Shown: positions 6,305-12,464 of the stretch, piece by piece | Layout: the number at the start of each line of letters is the position of its first letter | Position numbering within the stretch: the first letter of the stretch is position 1 | The notes under the pieces: model-generated | Told to the model about the DNA's origin: nothing | Databases searched by the model: none | The model's input: only the letters and a program-made list of their open reading frames with translations | Assembly: GCA_963529665.1 (NCBI GenBank) | Contig: CAUSAG010000035.1 | Coordinates: forward strand, 1 to 13,872 | Reading direction: 5' to 3' | DNA from: Kingella_B sp963529665 | GTDB taxonomy: Bacteria > Pseudomonadota > Gammaproteobacteria > Burkholderiales > Neisseriaceae | DNA length: 13,872 bases | Translations under genes and position numbers: made by a program

Positions 6305-7057
6305 TTATGCTGGATTGTTCTCATCAAAAAATTGCACCTTCACGCCGAATTGTTGCGCGAGGGCATTGCCTAATGCTTGGATGCCGTATCGTTCGGTGGC
6401 GTGGTGTCCTGCGGCGATGAATGCTGTGCCTGTTTCGTTGGCAAGATGGTATTGCGCTTCGGAGATTTCGCCTGTGAGATATACATCTGCGCCTGCATCT
6501 ATGGCAGCCTGAAAATACCATTGCGCGCCGCCTGTACACCATGCAACGCGGTTAAGTGGTTGGTTGGGGTTGCCAATGATGGTGGGCGTTCTACCTAGCG
6601 TTTGTTCTACTGCTTGGGCGAGTTGGGTGAGTGTGCGTTGGTTTTCGGGGAGTATGCCGATGTTCAGCAAGTTTTGTTCGCCAAATGCGTTTTCAGGCTG
6701 CCAATTGAGTTTGATGGCGAGTTGAGCGTTGTTGCCCAGCGTGGGGAGAGCATCTAGCGGTAGGTGGTAGCCGATTAGGTTGATATTATGGGCGAGTAGG
6801 GCGGCGATGCGCTGTTTTTTCCAGCCGATAATGGCGGTGGGCTCGCTGCGCCAAAAAAAGCCGTGATGCACGAGTAGGGTATCTGCGCCTTGCGCGATGG
6901 CGTGGTTGATGGCGGCTTGGCTGGCGGTTACGGCGGTGATGATGTGGCGGATTTGCTCGTTACCTTCTACTTGCAAGCCGTTGGGAGCGCCATCTTTAAA
7001 TAGCTGGGGTTGTAGGGTTTGGTCGCACCAGTTGAGTAGTGTTTGGCGTGAAATCAT
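6305..7057 (-). CDS. NIF3/YbgI-family dinuclear metal-binding protein
   Basis: Members of this widespread cytosolic family form toroidal hexamers with a two-metal site in each subunit. They are often annotated as type 2 GTP cyclohydrolase I, but the true reaction is unknown. The 250-residue length matches E. coli YbgI. Likely metal ligands are visible: HH at 64-65 in LLVHHGFFW, HLPLDA with H98 and D102, and H218/E222 in GHHATERYGI. The frame extends 22 codons upstream, but those residues come from a DUS (7087-7098), and AAGGAAT (7065-7071) lies seven bases before the ATG at 7057, so this start is chosen. Degenerate DUS at 6502-6513 and 6692-6703 lie inside the gene. It sits downstream of the nirV-like gene on the same strand, but the 144-base gap with a hairpin suggests separate transcription. 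Confidence 0.9.
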   Translation of the reverse strand: MISRQTLLNWCDQTLQPQLFKDGAPNGLQVEGNEQIRHIITAVTASQAAINHAIAQGADTLLVHHGFFWRSEPTAIIGWKKQRIAALLAHNINLIGYHLPLDALPTLGNNAQLAIKLNWQPENAFGEQNLLNIGILPENQRTLTQLAQAVEQTLGRTPTIIGNPNQPLNRVAWCTGGAQWYFQAAIDAGADVYLTGEISEAQYHLANETGTAFIAAGHHATERYGIQALGNALAQQFGVKVQFFDENNPA

Positions 7058-7086
7058 GGTGATTATTCCTTGTGTGAGTGGTTGTG

Positions 7087-7098
7087 AGGCAGCCTGAA
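7087..7098 (+). repeat. Exact kingDUS upstream of the NIF3 gene
   Basis: AGGCAGCCTGAA, 30 bases upstream of the chosen NIF3 start. A one-mismatch copy, GGGCAGCCTGAA, lies at 7188-7199, touching the end of the nirV-like gene. Confidence 0.85.
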
Positions 7099-7124
7099 AA
7101 TGGATGCTGCAATGGGGGGACAAG

Positions 7125-7169
7125 TTTTAGCCCACGCGGCTCTTTATTATATGAGTGCGTGGGCTAAAA
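7125..7169. terminator. Long hairpin between the nirV-like and NIF3 genes
   Basis: A perfect 13-bp stem (TTTTAGCCCACGC 7125-7137 with GCGTGGGCTAAAA 7157-7169) encloses a 19-base AT-rich loop. It would form in the transcript downstream of the nirV-like gene. The T-run lies at the wrong end for a classic terminator on either strand, so its role is uncertain. Confidence 0.5.
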
Positions 7170-7201
7170 TGCTTGCTGTATCGGCTAGGGCAGCCTGAAA
7201 A

Positions 7202-7936
7202 CTATTTGGCGCATCTGAAACCTAAGTTTTGCAACACAAAATTAGGCTGTAAGCTGGTGCGGATGCCGTAGCGCAAGAATGCGGCATAGTTGCTGGGATC
7301 GCTGCTGTTTACTGCGCCTGTGCCGCAAAAGTCGCTGGCTTTGAGTGTACCTGATGTGATTTGGCTGCTGTTGAAATCGGATGTCCATTCCCAAATTAAA
7401 CCGTGCATATCGTACACGCCATAAAAATTGGCTTTGTTTTGGCGAACGTTTTTTAAGCCTTTGCTGCCGTTTTCATACCAGCTCAAAATGGTTCGATTGT
7501 AGCTTGGTTCGTTGCTGCCATTGGCTTGCAGCTCGGACGCGAGTCCCACAAATTCCCATTCGTCGGTGGTGGGCAGGCGTTTGCCTTGCGCGGCACAGTA
7601 GGCATGGGCGGCAAACCATGAAACGTTGGTTGCGGGTTTGTTGGCATCGGCGGCTTGTGGGCCGTTTTTGCCCCAGTGTTTTAGATAATTCGGCTCGGCT
7701 TGTTTGGCGCCCACTTTGCCTCGTTGCCATTGCGGATGGTCTTTGATGAATTGGGCGAATTCGGCGTTGGTTACGGGCGTTTTGTCTATTTTAAACGGTT
7801 TCACGCTAATCATCGGCGTGTCTTTTTTTAAGTACAGCGGGCGATAAGAGCCGCCAGGAATGCTTGCCATTTCAACGGCGTGCGCGCTGAGGCAGCCTGA
7901 AAATAGGGTGGCGAGAATAATACGTTGGGCTTGCAT
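7202..7936 (-). CDS. nirV: Secreted SUMF1/FGE-fold protein, NirV-like
   Basis: The 244-residue protein begins with a signal peptide (MQAQRIILATLFSGCLSAHA, likely cleaved after residue 20), so it acts in the periplasm or outer membrane. The mature part has the SUMF1/formylglycine-generating fold: EMASIPGGSYRP, KTPVTNAEFAQF, NVSWFAAHAYCAAQGKRLPT, DEWEF, GVYDMHGLIWEWTSDF and the terminal NLGFRCAK. Counting back from NLGFRC, the positions of the two catalytic cysteines of true FGE are occupied by Asp and Ala (in SDPSNYAAFLRYGIR), so sulfatase activation is unlikely. Genes called nirV, encoding this fold, sit next to nirK in other denitrifiers, and this gene follows aniA on the same strand after 203 bases. 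The ATG at 7936 has AAGGAG (7944-7949) upstream. A DUS forms part of the signal peptide. The symbol is by analogy and the function is unknown. Confidence 0.8.
   Translation of the reverse strand: MQAQRIILATLFSGCLSAHAVEMASIPGGSYRPLYLKKDTPMISVKPFKIDKTPVTNAEFAQFIKDHPQWQRGKVGAKQAEPNYLKHWGKNGPQAADANKPATNVSWFAAHAYCAAQGKRLPTTDEWEFVGLASELQANGSNEPSYNRTILSWYENGSKGLKNVRQNKANFYGVYDMHGLIWEWTSDFNSSQITSGTLKASDFCGTGAVNSSDPSNYAAFLRYGIRTSLQPNFVLQNLGFRCAK
7890..7901 (+). repeat. Exact kingDUS within the nirV-like signal peptide
   Basis: On the coding strand the DUS and its flank encode FSGCL in the hydrophobic core of the signal peptide. A degenerate copy (AGGTAGCCTGAA, 7956-7967) lies just upstream of the gene. 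Confidence 0.8.
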
Positions 7937-7992
7937 GATGATGCTCCTTGCTATTAGGTAGCCTGAAAATAGTTTAGCTTTTACGCGATTTT

Positions 7993-8035
7993 TGGCAGCC
8001 TGAAAAGCCTATTTTGGTAAAAAAGGCTGCCTGAA
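7993..8035. repeat. Degenerate DUS inverted pair between aniA and the nirV-like gene
   Basis: TGGCAGCCTGAA (7993-8004) and AGGCTGCCTGAA (8024-8035, the sequence of the Simonsiella-type dialect) share an 8-bp complementary core (7994-8001 with 8024-8031). The pair lies in the 203-base aniA/nirV gap and could weaken read-through from aniA. Confidence 0.5.
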
Positions 8036-8113
8036 TCGTCGTAAAACAAAACAGACAGCCAAACTCTCACAAGGTCAGAACCCGTTGCAAGCAGCATTGC
8101 TTATTTGTATTGA

Positions 8114-8132
8114 GCGCGAATGCTGATTGCGC
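8114..8132 (-). terminator. Possible hairpin just after aniA
   Basis: GCGC (8114-8117) and AAT (8119-8121) pair with ATT (8126-8128) and GCGC (8129-8132), with one bulged base and a 4-base loop, seven bases downstream of the aniA stop. There is no clear T-run, so it is a weak candidate. Confidence 0.3.
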
Positions 8133-8139
8133 AGAAAGG

Positions 8140-9672
8140 TTATTTACGCGCGGCGGCAACGTCTTCTGGTTTCACTTCGCCGCCTTTGTTGCCGAAGCTG
8201 TTCAACACATAAGTGAGCACGTTGGCGATTTTCTCGTCATCCAAGGCTTGCGCGGGCATCACGCTGTTGAATTTTTTGCCGTTTACGGTGATTTCGCCGC
8301 TCAAACCTTTCACAACGGCGTGGATGCCGCGTTTGGGGTCGGCATTCAGGTAATCAGAGCCTGCCAACGGAGGGAACGCGCCTTCAACGCCTTTGCCTTC
8401 TGCGCCGTGGCAAGCCGAGCAGGTGGATTGATATACGCTTTCGCCTGCTTTAATGCGCTCTTCCTTGGAGGCGGCTTTGGGTGCGCCTGCGGCAACTTGC
8501 GAGGCTTCGCTGGCGGTTAGGGGCGCGGTTTGAATCGTGCCGCCCTCGCCTTGGTAAACCAAGTCTTGCGTTTTGCCCGAGAATATGTCTTTGTTTTCAG
8601 CGCCTTCGGCAACCAATTGACCCAACGCGCCTTTGTTGAACGCGCGGAAGAGGGAGTGGTCAACCACAGTGTAGCTGCCGGGTACATCCAGTTTCATTTC
8701 CACAATCGCCGCGCCGCCTGCGGGAACAAGCGTGGTTTGAACGTTGTGGTTTTCTACTGTGCCTGCTTCCACTACCACGCGGTCAAAAATTTCGCCAATC
8801 ACGTGGAAAGAAGAAACGAGGTTGGGCCCGCCATTGCCCACAAACAAGCGCACTTTTTCGCCCACTTTGGCTTTGAGCGCGTTATCGCCTGCAATCGCGC
8901 CAACGTGTCCGTTGAATACAACGTAATCCGCGTCTTCATCAATCGCTTTTTTCATGTCAAACGGTTGCAAGCCTTGTGCGCCGTATTCGCCTTTGGTGTA
9001 GAAATCGCCTTGCATCACATAGAACTCTTTGTCCACTTTGGGCAAGCCTTCTTTGGGTTCAACCAAAATCAAGCCATACATACCGTTGGCGATATGCATG
9101 CCCACAGGCGCAGTCGCGCAGTGGTAAACATACAAACCAGGTTGCAATGCTTTAAAGCTGAATACGCTGGTATGACCAGGGGCAGTGAACGAAGCCGCCG
9201 CGCCGCCGCCCGGGCCGGTTGCGGCGTGGAAGTCAATATTGTGCGGCACAGTGGAATCAGAGCGGTTGGAGAAATGCACTTCCACTTGGTCGCCTTCGCG
9301 CACGCGGATAAACGAACCGGGCACATCGCCGTTGAACGTCCAGTATTTGTAGTCCACGCCGTCTGCCATTTTCATTACTTTTTCTTGCACTTCGATGTTC
9401 ACTTTCACACGCGCCGCATGGTTGCGATCAATAGCGGGCGGAACTTCGGGCGCTTTGGTTAAAACAGCATCAATAACAGGCAACTCGCTATCGGGTACTT
9501 CGGCTTCGGCAGCAGCAGAAGCAGCGGGCGCAGAAGCGACATCCGCAGCAGGGGCAGAAGCGGCTGCGGCAGGCGCGCTGACAGCAGGTTTGTCCTCAGG
9601 CGCAGGTTGGGGAGCGCAAGCAGAAAGAGCAAAAGCAGAAGCGATGAGCATCGCAAGAGTTTGACGTTTCAT
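8140..9672 (-). CDS. aniA: AniA, copper nitrite reductase lipoprotein with a fused cytochrome c domain
   Basis: Reduces nitrite to nitric oxide at the outer membrane. The 510-residue precursor has a lipoprotein signal ending ALSAC (lipidated Cys19), then an Ala/Pro/Ser-rich tether (20-60) and two cupredoxin domains. Type 1 copper ligands are H144, C185, H193 and M198 (HCATAPVGMHIANGM). Type 2 ligands are H149, H184 and H339, and the catalytic pair is D147 and H290. After residue 400 comes a cytochrome c domain with CSACH (418-422) and a likely Met ligand at 472 (NSVMPAQ). The well-studied gonococcal and meningococcal AniA, about 390 residues, lack this domain; it would feed electrons to the type 1 copper directly. 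AAGGAC (9681-9686) precedes the ATG by eight bases. An FNR-like box upstream points to induction under low oxygen. Confidence 0.96.
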   Translation of the reverse strand: MKRQTLAMLIASAFALSACAPQPAPEDKPAVSAPAAAASAPAADVASAPAASAAAEAEVPDSELPVIDAVLTKAPEVPPAIDRNHAARVKVNIEVQEKVMKMADGVDYKYWTFNGDVPGSFIRVREGDQVEVHFSNRSDSTVPHNIDFHAATGPGGGAAASFTAPGHTSVFSFKALQPGLYVYHCATAPVGMHIANGMYGLILVEPKEGLPKVDKEFYVMQGDFYTKGEYGAQGLQPFDMKKAIDEDADYVVFNGHVGAIAGDNALKAKVGEKVRLFVGNGGPNLVSSFHVIGEIFDRVVVEAGTVENHNVQTTLVPAGGAAIVEMKLDVPGSYTVVDHSLFRAFNKGALGQLVAEGAENKDIFSGKTQDLVYQGEGGTIQTAPLTASEASQVAAGAPKAASKEERIKAGESVYQSTCSACHGAEGKGVEGAFPPLAGSDYLNADPKRGIHAVVKGLSGEITVNGKKFNSVMPAQALDDEKIANVLTYVLNSFGNKGGEVKPEDVAAARK

Positions 9673-9707
9673 GGTGTTGTGTCCTTAAACACGGGTTTAA
9701 AATTATT

Positions 9708-9719
9708 TTCAGGCCGCCT
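9708..9719. repeat. Variant DUS (GGC-G-GCC core) upstream of aniA
   Basis: TTCAGGCCGCCT, the complement of AGGCGGCCTGAA, differs from kingDUS at one central base. The copy at 9936-9947 on the other strand, GGGCGGCCTGAA, has the same central change plus a first-base change. Confidence 0.6.
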
Positions 9720-9747
9720 TTGAGAGCATTGCCTTATTGTTGGCAGT

Positions 9748-9753
9748 ATTATT
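9748..9753 (-). promoter_or_regulatory. -10 element of the aniA promoter
   Basis: On the minus strand these bases read AATAAT, five of six matches to TATAAT. With this -10 the start would be near 9741, which puts the centre of the FNR-like box (9782.5) at -41.5, the exact class II activation position. Confidence 0.6.
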
Positions 9754-9775
9754 GGTTAAGGCAGATTAACTCATC

Positions 9776-9789
9776 TTGACATAAATCAA
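9776..9789. promoter_or_regulatory. FNR-like box for aniA
   Basis: TTGAC-ATAA-ATCAA matches the FNR consensus TTGAT-N4-ATCAA at nine of ten defined bases. It is centred about 110 bases upstream of the aniA ATG and at -41.5 from the predicted start. Confidence 0.75.
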
Positions 9790-9835
9790 CAAAATCAAAA
9801 AAGTTCATATTTGCTGAATTTTCTATTAGAAAAAT

Positions 9836-9849
9836 TTGCGATAAATCAA
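9836..9849. promoter_or_regulatory. Second FNR-like box, facing norB
   Basis: TTGCG-ATAA-ATCAA keeps one perfect half-site and the same ATAA spacer as the first box, and starts exactly 60 bases from it. CAGAAT at 9871-9876 would put it near -40.5 for a norB start, but the match is weak. Confidence 0.45.
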
Positions 9850-9979
9850 AAAAAGTAAGCGATTGGGTAACAGAATGTGGTTTTTCAACACGTGCTGTTA
9901 TAGATAGGAAATACTCTCAATTAAGCTTGGTGTTAGGGCGGCCTGAAAAAATCGCTATTTATTTTCGCGCTATTCGTGT

Positions 9980-9985
9980 TACAAT
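9980..9985 (+). promoter_or_regulatory. Candidate -10 element for norB
   Basis: TACAAT matches the -10 consensus at five of six bases, about 60 bases before the norB ATG. No good -35 lies at the right distance, which fits an activator-dependent or weak promoter. An inverted repeat, ATTCA-N7-TGAAT (9993-10009), directly follows and could be a repressor site. Confidence 0.35.
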
Positions 9986-10043
9986 TTTTAACATTCAATA
10001 ATAATGAATTTTTAACCACGTCCAATTTTTTAAGGAGCACAAA

Positions 10044-12287
10044 ATGGGACAATATAAAAAGTTATGGTACGCGCTCATTGGCGTGTTAGCCGTAACATTC
10101 ACGCTGCTGGGGTATCTTGGCGTTGAAATTTATCGCCAATCGCCTCCGTTTCCTGAAAAATTCGTTTCGGCGGACGGCAAAGTTTTGTTGACCAAAGACG
10201 ATATTCTCAAAGGTCAATCCGCATGGCAAAGCACAGGCGGTATGGAGCTGGGTTCGGTATTGGGACACGGTGCATATCAAGCGCCTGACTGGACTGCCGA
10301 TTGGTTGCACCGCGAATTGGAAGCATGGTTGGATTTAACCGCGCAGGCTGATTTTGGTAAAAAATATGCCGAGCTGGATAAAATTCAACAAGAAACCGTT
10401 CGCGCCAAAATGGTTCAAGAATATCGTTTCAACAGCGGCGTGCAAGAAGATGGCAGCGTGAAGCTGTCTGATACGCGTATTAAGGCGATTGAAAGCGTTG
10501 CGCCTTACTACATTGCGTTGTATGGCGACGATGCTTCGTTGAACGAATCGCGCGTTCATTTTGCAATGAAAACCAACACCTTGCCTGATGCGGAAGCGCG
10601 TCAAAAATTGACTAACTTCTTTTTCTGGACGGCGTGGACAGCATCTACCAACCGCCCTGGCACAGAAGCCACCTACACCAACAACTGGCCGCACGAGCCT
10701 TTAATTAACAACGTGCCAACGACTGAAAACTATATGTGGTCGTTTGCATCGTTTGTATTCTTGTTGGTAGGGATTGGCTTTTTGGTATGGGGCTATTATT
10801 TCTTGCGTTCGCACGACAATACACCCAAAGCGCCTGATGCCGATCCATTGGCTAAAATCACTTTAACACCATCGCAAAAAGCGCTGTGGAAATACGCTGC
10901 GCTAACGGTGATTTTGTTTATCGTGCAAATTTTGCTTGGCGGTTTGGTTGCCCACTACACGGTGGAAGGTCAATCGTTCTATGGCATTGAATTGTCTAAA
11001 CTCCTGCCTTATTCGCTGGCGCGTACTTGGCACTTGCAATCTGCGCTGTTCTGGATTGCAACGGGCTTCTTGACTGCAGGCTTGTTTGTTGCGCCGATTA
11101 TCAACGGCGGCAAAGACCCGAAATTCCAAGCCTTAGGTGTGAATTTGCTCTACGTTGCCTTGTTCATCGTGGTGGCGGGTTCTTATGCGGGCAACTTTGT
11201 GTCGCTGGTGTTGAACAAAATGTCGGGCACAACCAATTTCTGGTTTGGTCATCAAGGCTATGAATATTTGGATTTAGGTCGCTTCTGGCAATTACTGCTC
11301 ACAGTCGGCTTCTTGCTGTGGCTGTTCCTGATGCTGCGTTGCACGGTAACTGCCTTTAAACAAGGCGGCGACAAAAACTTGCTGGCGATTTTTGTGGCAT
11401 CTATCGTGGGCGTGGGTGCGTTCTATGCGCCTGGCTTGTTCTACGGTGAGCACAGCCCTGTGCCGGTAATGGAATACTGGCGCTGGTGGGTAGTGCATTT
11501 GTGGGTGGAAGGCTTCTTTGAAGTGTTCGCCACTGCTGCATTAGCCTTTATTTTCTATAACTTAGGCTTGGTGAGCTATCGCTCTGCCGCTGCTGCTTCT
11601 TTGGTGGCAGGTAGCTTGTTCTTGGTGGGCGGCGTGCCTGGTACATTCCACCACTTGTATTTCACTGGCACAACCACGCCTGTTATGGCGGCAGGTGCTT
11701 CGTTCTCTGCTTTGGAAGTGGTGCCTTTGGTGCTGCTTGGGCATGAAGCGTATGAGAATTGGTCTCACCAACACGCTGCGCCTTGGATGCAACGTTTGCG
11801 CTGGCCTTTGATGTGCTTCACCGCCGTTGCCTTCTGGAATATGCTGGGCGCGGGCGTGTTTGGCTTCTTGATTAACCCGCCAATTACCTTGTTCTACTTG
11901 CAAGGTTTGAATACTACTGCGGTGCACGCACATGGCGCGTTGTTCGGCGTGTATGGTTTCTTGGCGCTGGGTTTTGTGTTGTTGGTGGGCTGCTATATCA
12001 AGCCAAACTTCACATACAACGCGAAATACATGACCATTGGCTTTTGGCTGCTTAACGGCGGCTTGGCTTTGATGATTGTGTCTAGCTTGTTGCCAGTTGG
12101 TGTGATTCAAGCGCACGCATCTATTAGCCAAGGCTTGTGGCTGGCGCGCAGCGAAGCGTTTATGCAACAGGATTACTTGGTGCTGTTCCGCTGGATTCGC
12201 ACGATTGCGGATTTCACCTTCATCGGTGGCGCGTGCTTGTTTGCATGGCAAGTGATTAAGATGTCTATCAGCCGTGATAAAGCGTAA
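10044..12287 (+). CDS. norB: NorB, quinol-dependent nitric oxide reductase
   Basis: A single-subunit inner-membrane enzyme that reduces two NO to N2O with electrons from quinol, detoxifying the NO made by AniA. The 747 residues match the neisserial qNOR length. An N-terminal membrane helix (about 8-28) is followed by a periplasmic domain (about 30-230) that replaces the cytochrome c subunit of cNOR, then by about twelve membrane helices of the haem-copper oxidase fold. Likely ligands are visible: H330 in RTWHLQ (haem b), H485 and E489 in HLWVEGFFE, H536-H537 in GTFHHLYF (non-haem iron), and H628/H630 in VHAHGALFG (haem b3 and haem b). A strong TAAGGAG site (10031-10037) precedes the ATG. The gene is divergent from aniA, as in Neisseria, and ends in a DUS terminator. 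Confidence 0.97.
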   Translation: MGQYKKLWYALIGVLAVTFTLLGYLGVEIYRQSPPFPEKFVSADGKVLLTKDDILKGQSAWQSTGGMELGSVLGHGAYQAPDWTADWLHRELEAWLDLTAQADFGKKYAELDKIQQETVRAKMVQEYRFNSGVQEDGSVKLSDTRIKAIESVAPYYIALYGDDASLNESRVHFAMKTNTLPDAEARQKLTNFFFWTAWTASTNRPGTEATYTNNWPHEPLINNVPTTENYMWSFASFVFLLVGIGFLVWGYYFLRSHDNTPKAPDADPLAKITLTPSQKALWKYAALTVILFIVQILLGGLVAHYTVEGQSFYGIELSKLLPYSLARTWHLQSALFWIATGFLTAGLFVAPIINGGKDPKFQALGVNLLYVALFIVVAGSYAGNFVSLVLNKMSGTTNFWFGHQGYEYLDLGRFWQLLLTVGFLLWLFLMLRCTVTAFKQGGDKNLLAIFVASIVGVGAFYAPGLFYGEHSPVPVMEYWRWWVVHLWVEGFFEVFATAALAFIFYNLGLVSYRSAAAASLVAGSLFLVGGVPGTFHHLYFTGTTTPVMAAGASFSALEVVPLVLLGHEAYENWSHQHAAPWMQRLRWPLMCFTAVAFWNMLGAGVFGFLINPPITLFYLQGLNTTAVHAHGALFGVYGFLALGFVLLVGCYIKPNFTYNAKYMTIGFWLLNGGLALMIVSSLLPVGVIQAHASISQGLWLARSEAFMQQDYLVLFRWIRTIADFTFIGGACLFAWQVIKMSISRDKA

Positions 12288-12306
12288 TTAAGCGGACATC
12301 TGAAAT

Positions 12307-12350
12307 AGGCAGCCTGAAAATGGAATTTCCCGTTTTCAGGCTGCCTTTTT
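12307..12350 (+). terminator. DUS terminator after norB
   Basis: Two exact DUS in inverted order give a perfect 14-bp stem (12307-12320 with 12333-12346) with a 12-base loop, followed by TTTT. It starts 20 bases after the norB stop and is the clearest DUS-type terminator in the window. Confidence 0.85.
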
Positions 12351-12405
12351 GCGAGCGATGGATATTGGTGAACAGAAAAGCGGCATTCATCCTCTGGATA
12401 AGAGC

Positions 12406-12446
12406 GAGGCAGCCTGAAACGAGAAAACCGCGTTTCAGGCTGCCTC
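12406..12446. terminator. Second DUS hairpin beyond norB
   Basis: Two exact DUS (12407-12418 and 12434-12445) form a perfect 16-bp stem (12406-12421 with 12431-12446) with a 9-base loop. It lies 19 bases past the stop of minus-strand prmC and probably ends that transcript. Confidence 0.7.
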
Positions 12447-12464
12447 AATGTTTGTTTGCAGGTG

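Larger units (their letters stand above)
9673..10043. promoter_or_regulatory. aniA-norB divergent control region
   Basis: This 371-base, AT-rich gap has no gene. It contains two FNR-like boxes (9776-9789 and 9836-9849), candidate -10 elements for both genes, and degenerate DUS near each end (9708-9719 and 9936-9947). An imperfect inverted repeat, ATTCA-N7-TGAAT (9993-10009), lies just after a TACAAT hexamer on the norB side. Known neisserial aniA and norB genes respond to FNR and the NO-sensing repressor NsrR; only the FNR part can be supported here. Confidence 0.7.

Noticed and set aside
8110..9462. Long plus-strand open frames opposite aniA (8110-8520 and 8530-9462)
   Set aside because: They mirror the codon pattern of aniA, show no domain or ribosome site, and aniA has full catalytic motifs in the other frame.
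9993..10009. NsrR operator upstream of norB
   Set aside because: Only an imperfect 5-bp inverted repeat is present; it is noted in the control region but I cannot support it as an NsrR site.
11562..12251. Minus-strand open frame opposite norB
   Set aside because: His/Gln/Arg-rich shadow of a membrane protein gene; norB is clearly the real gene.
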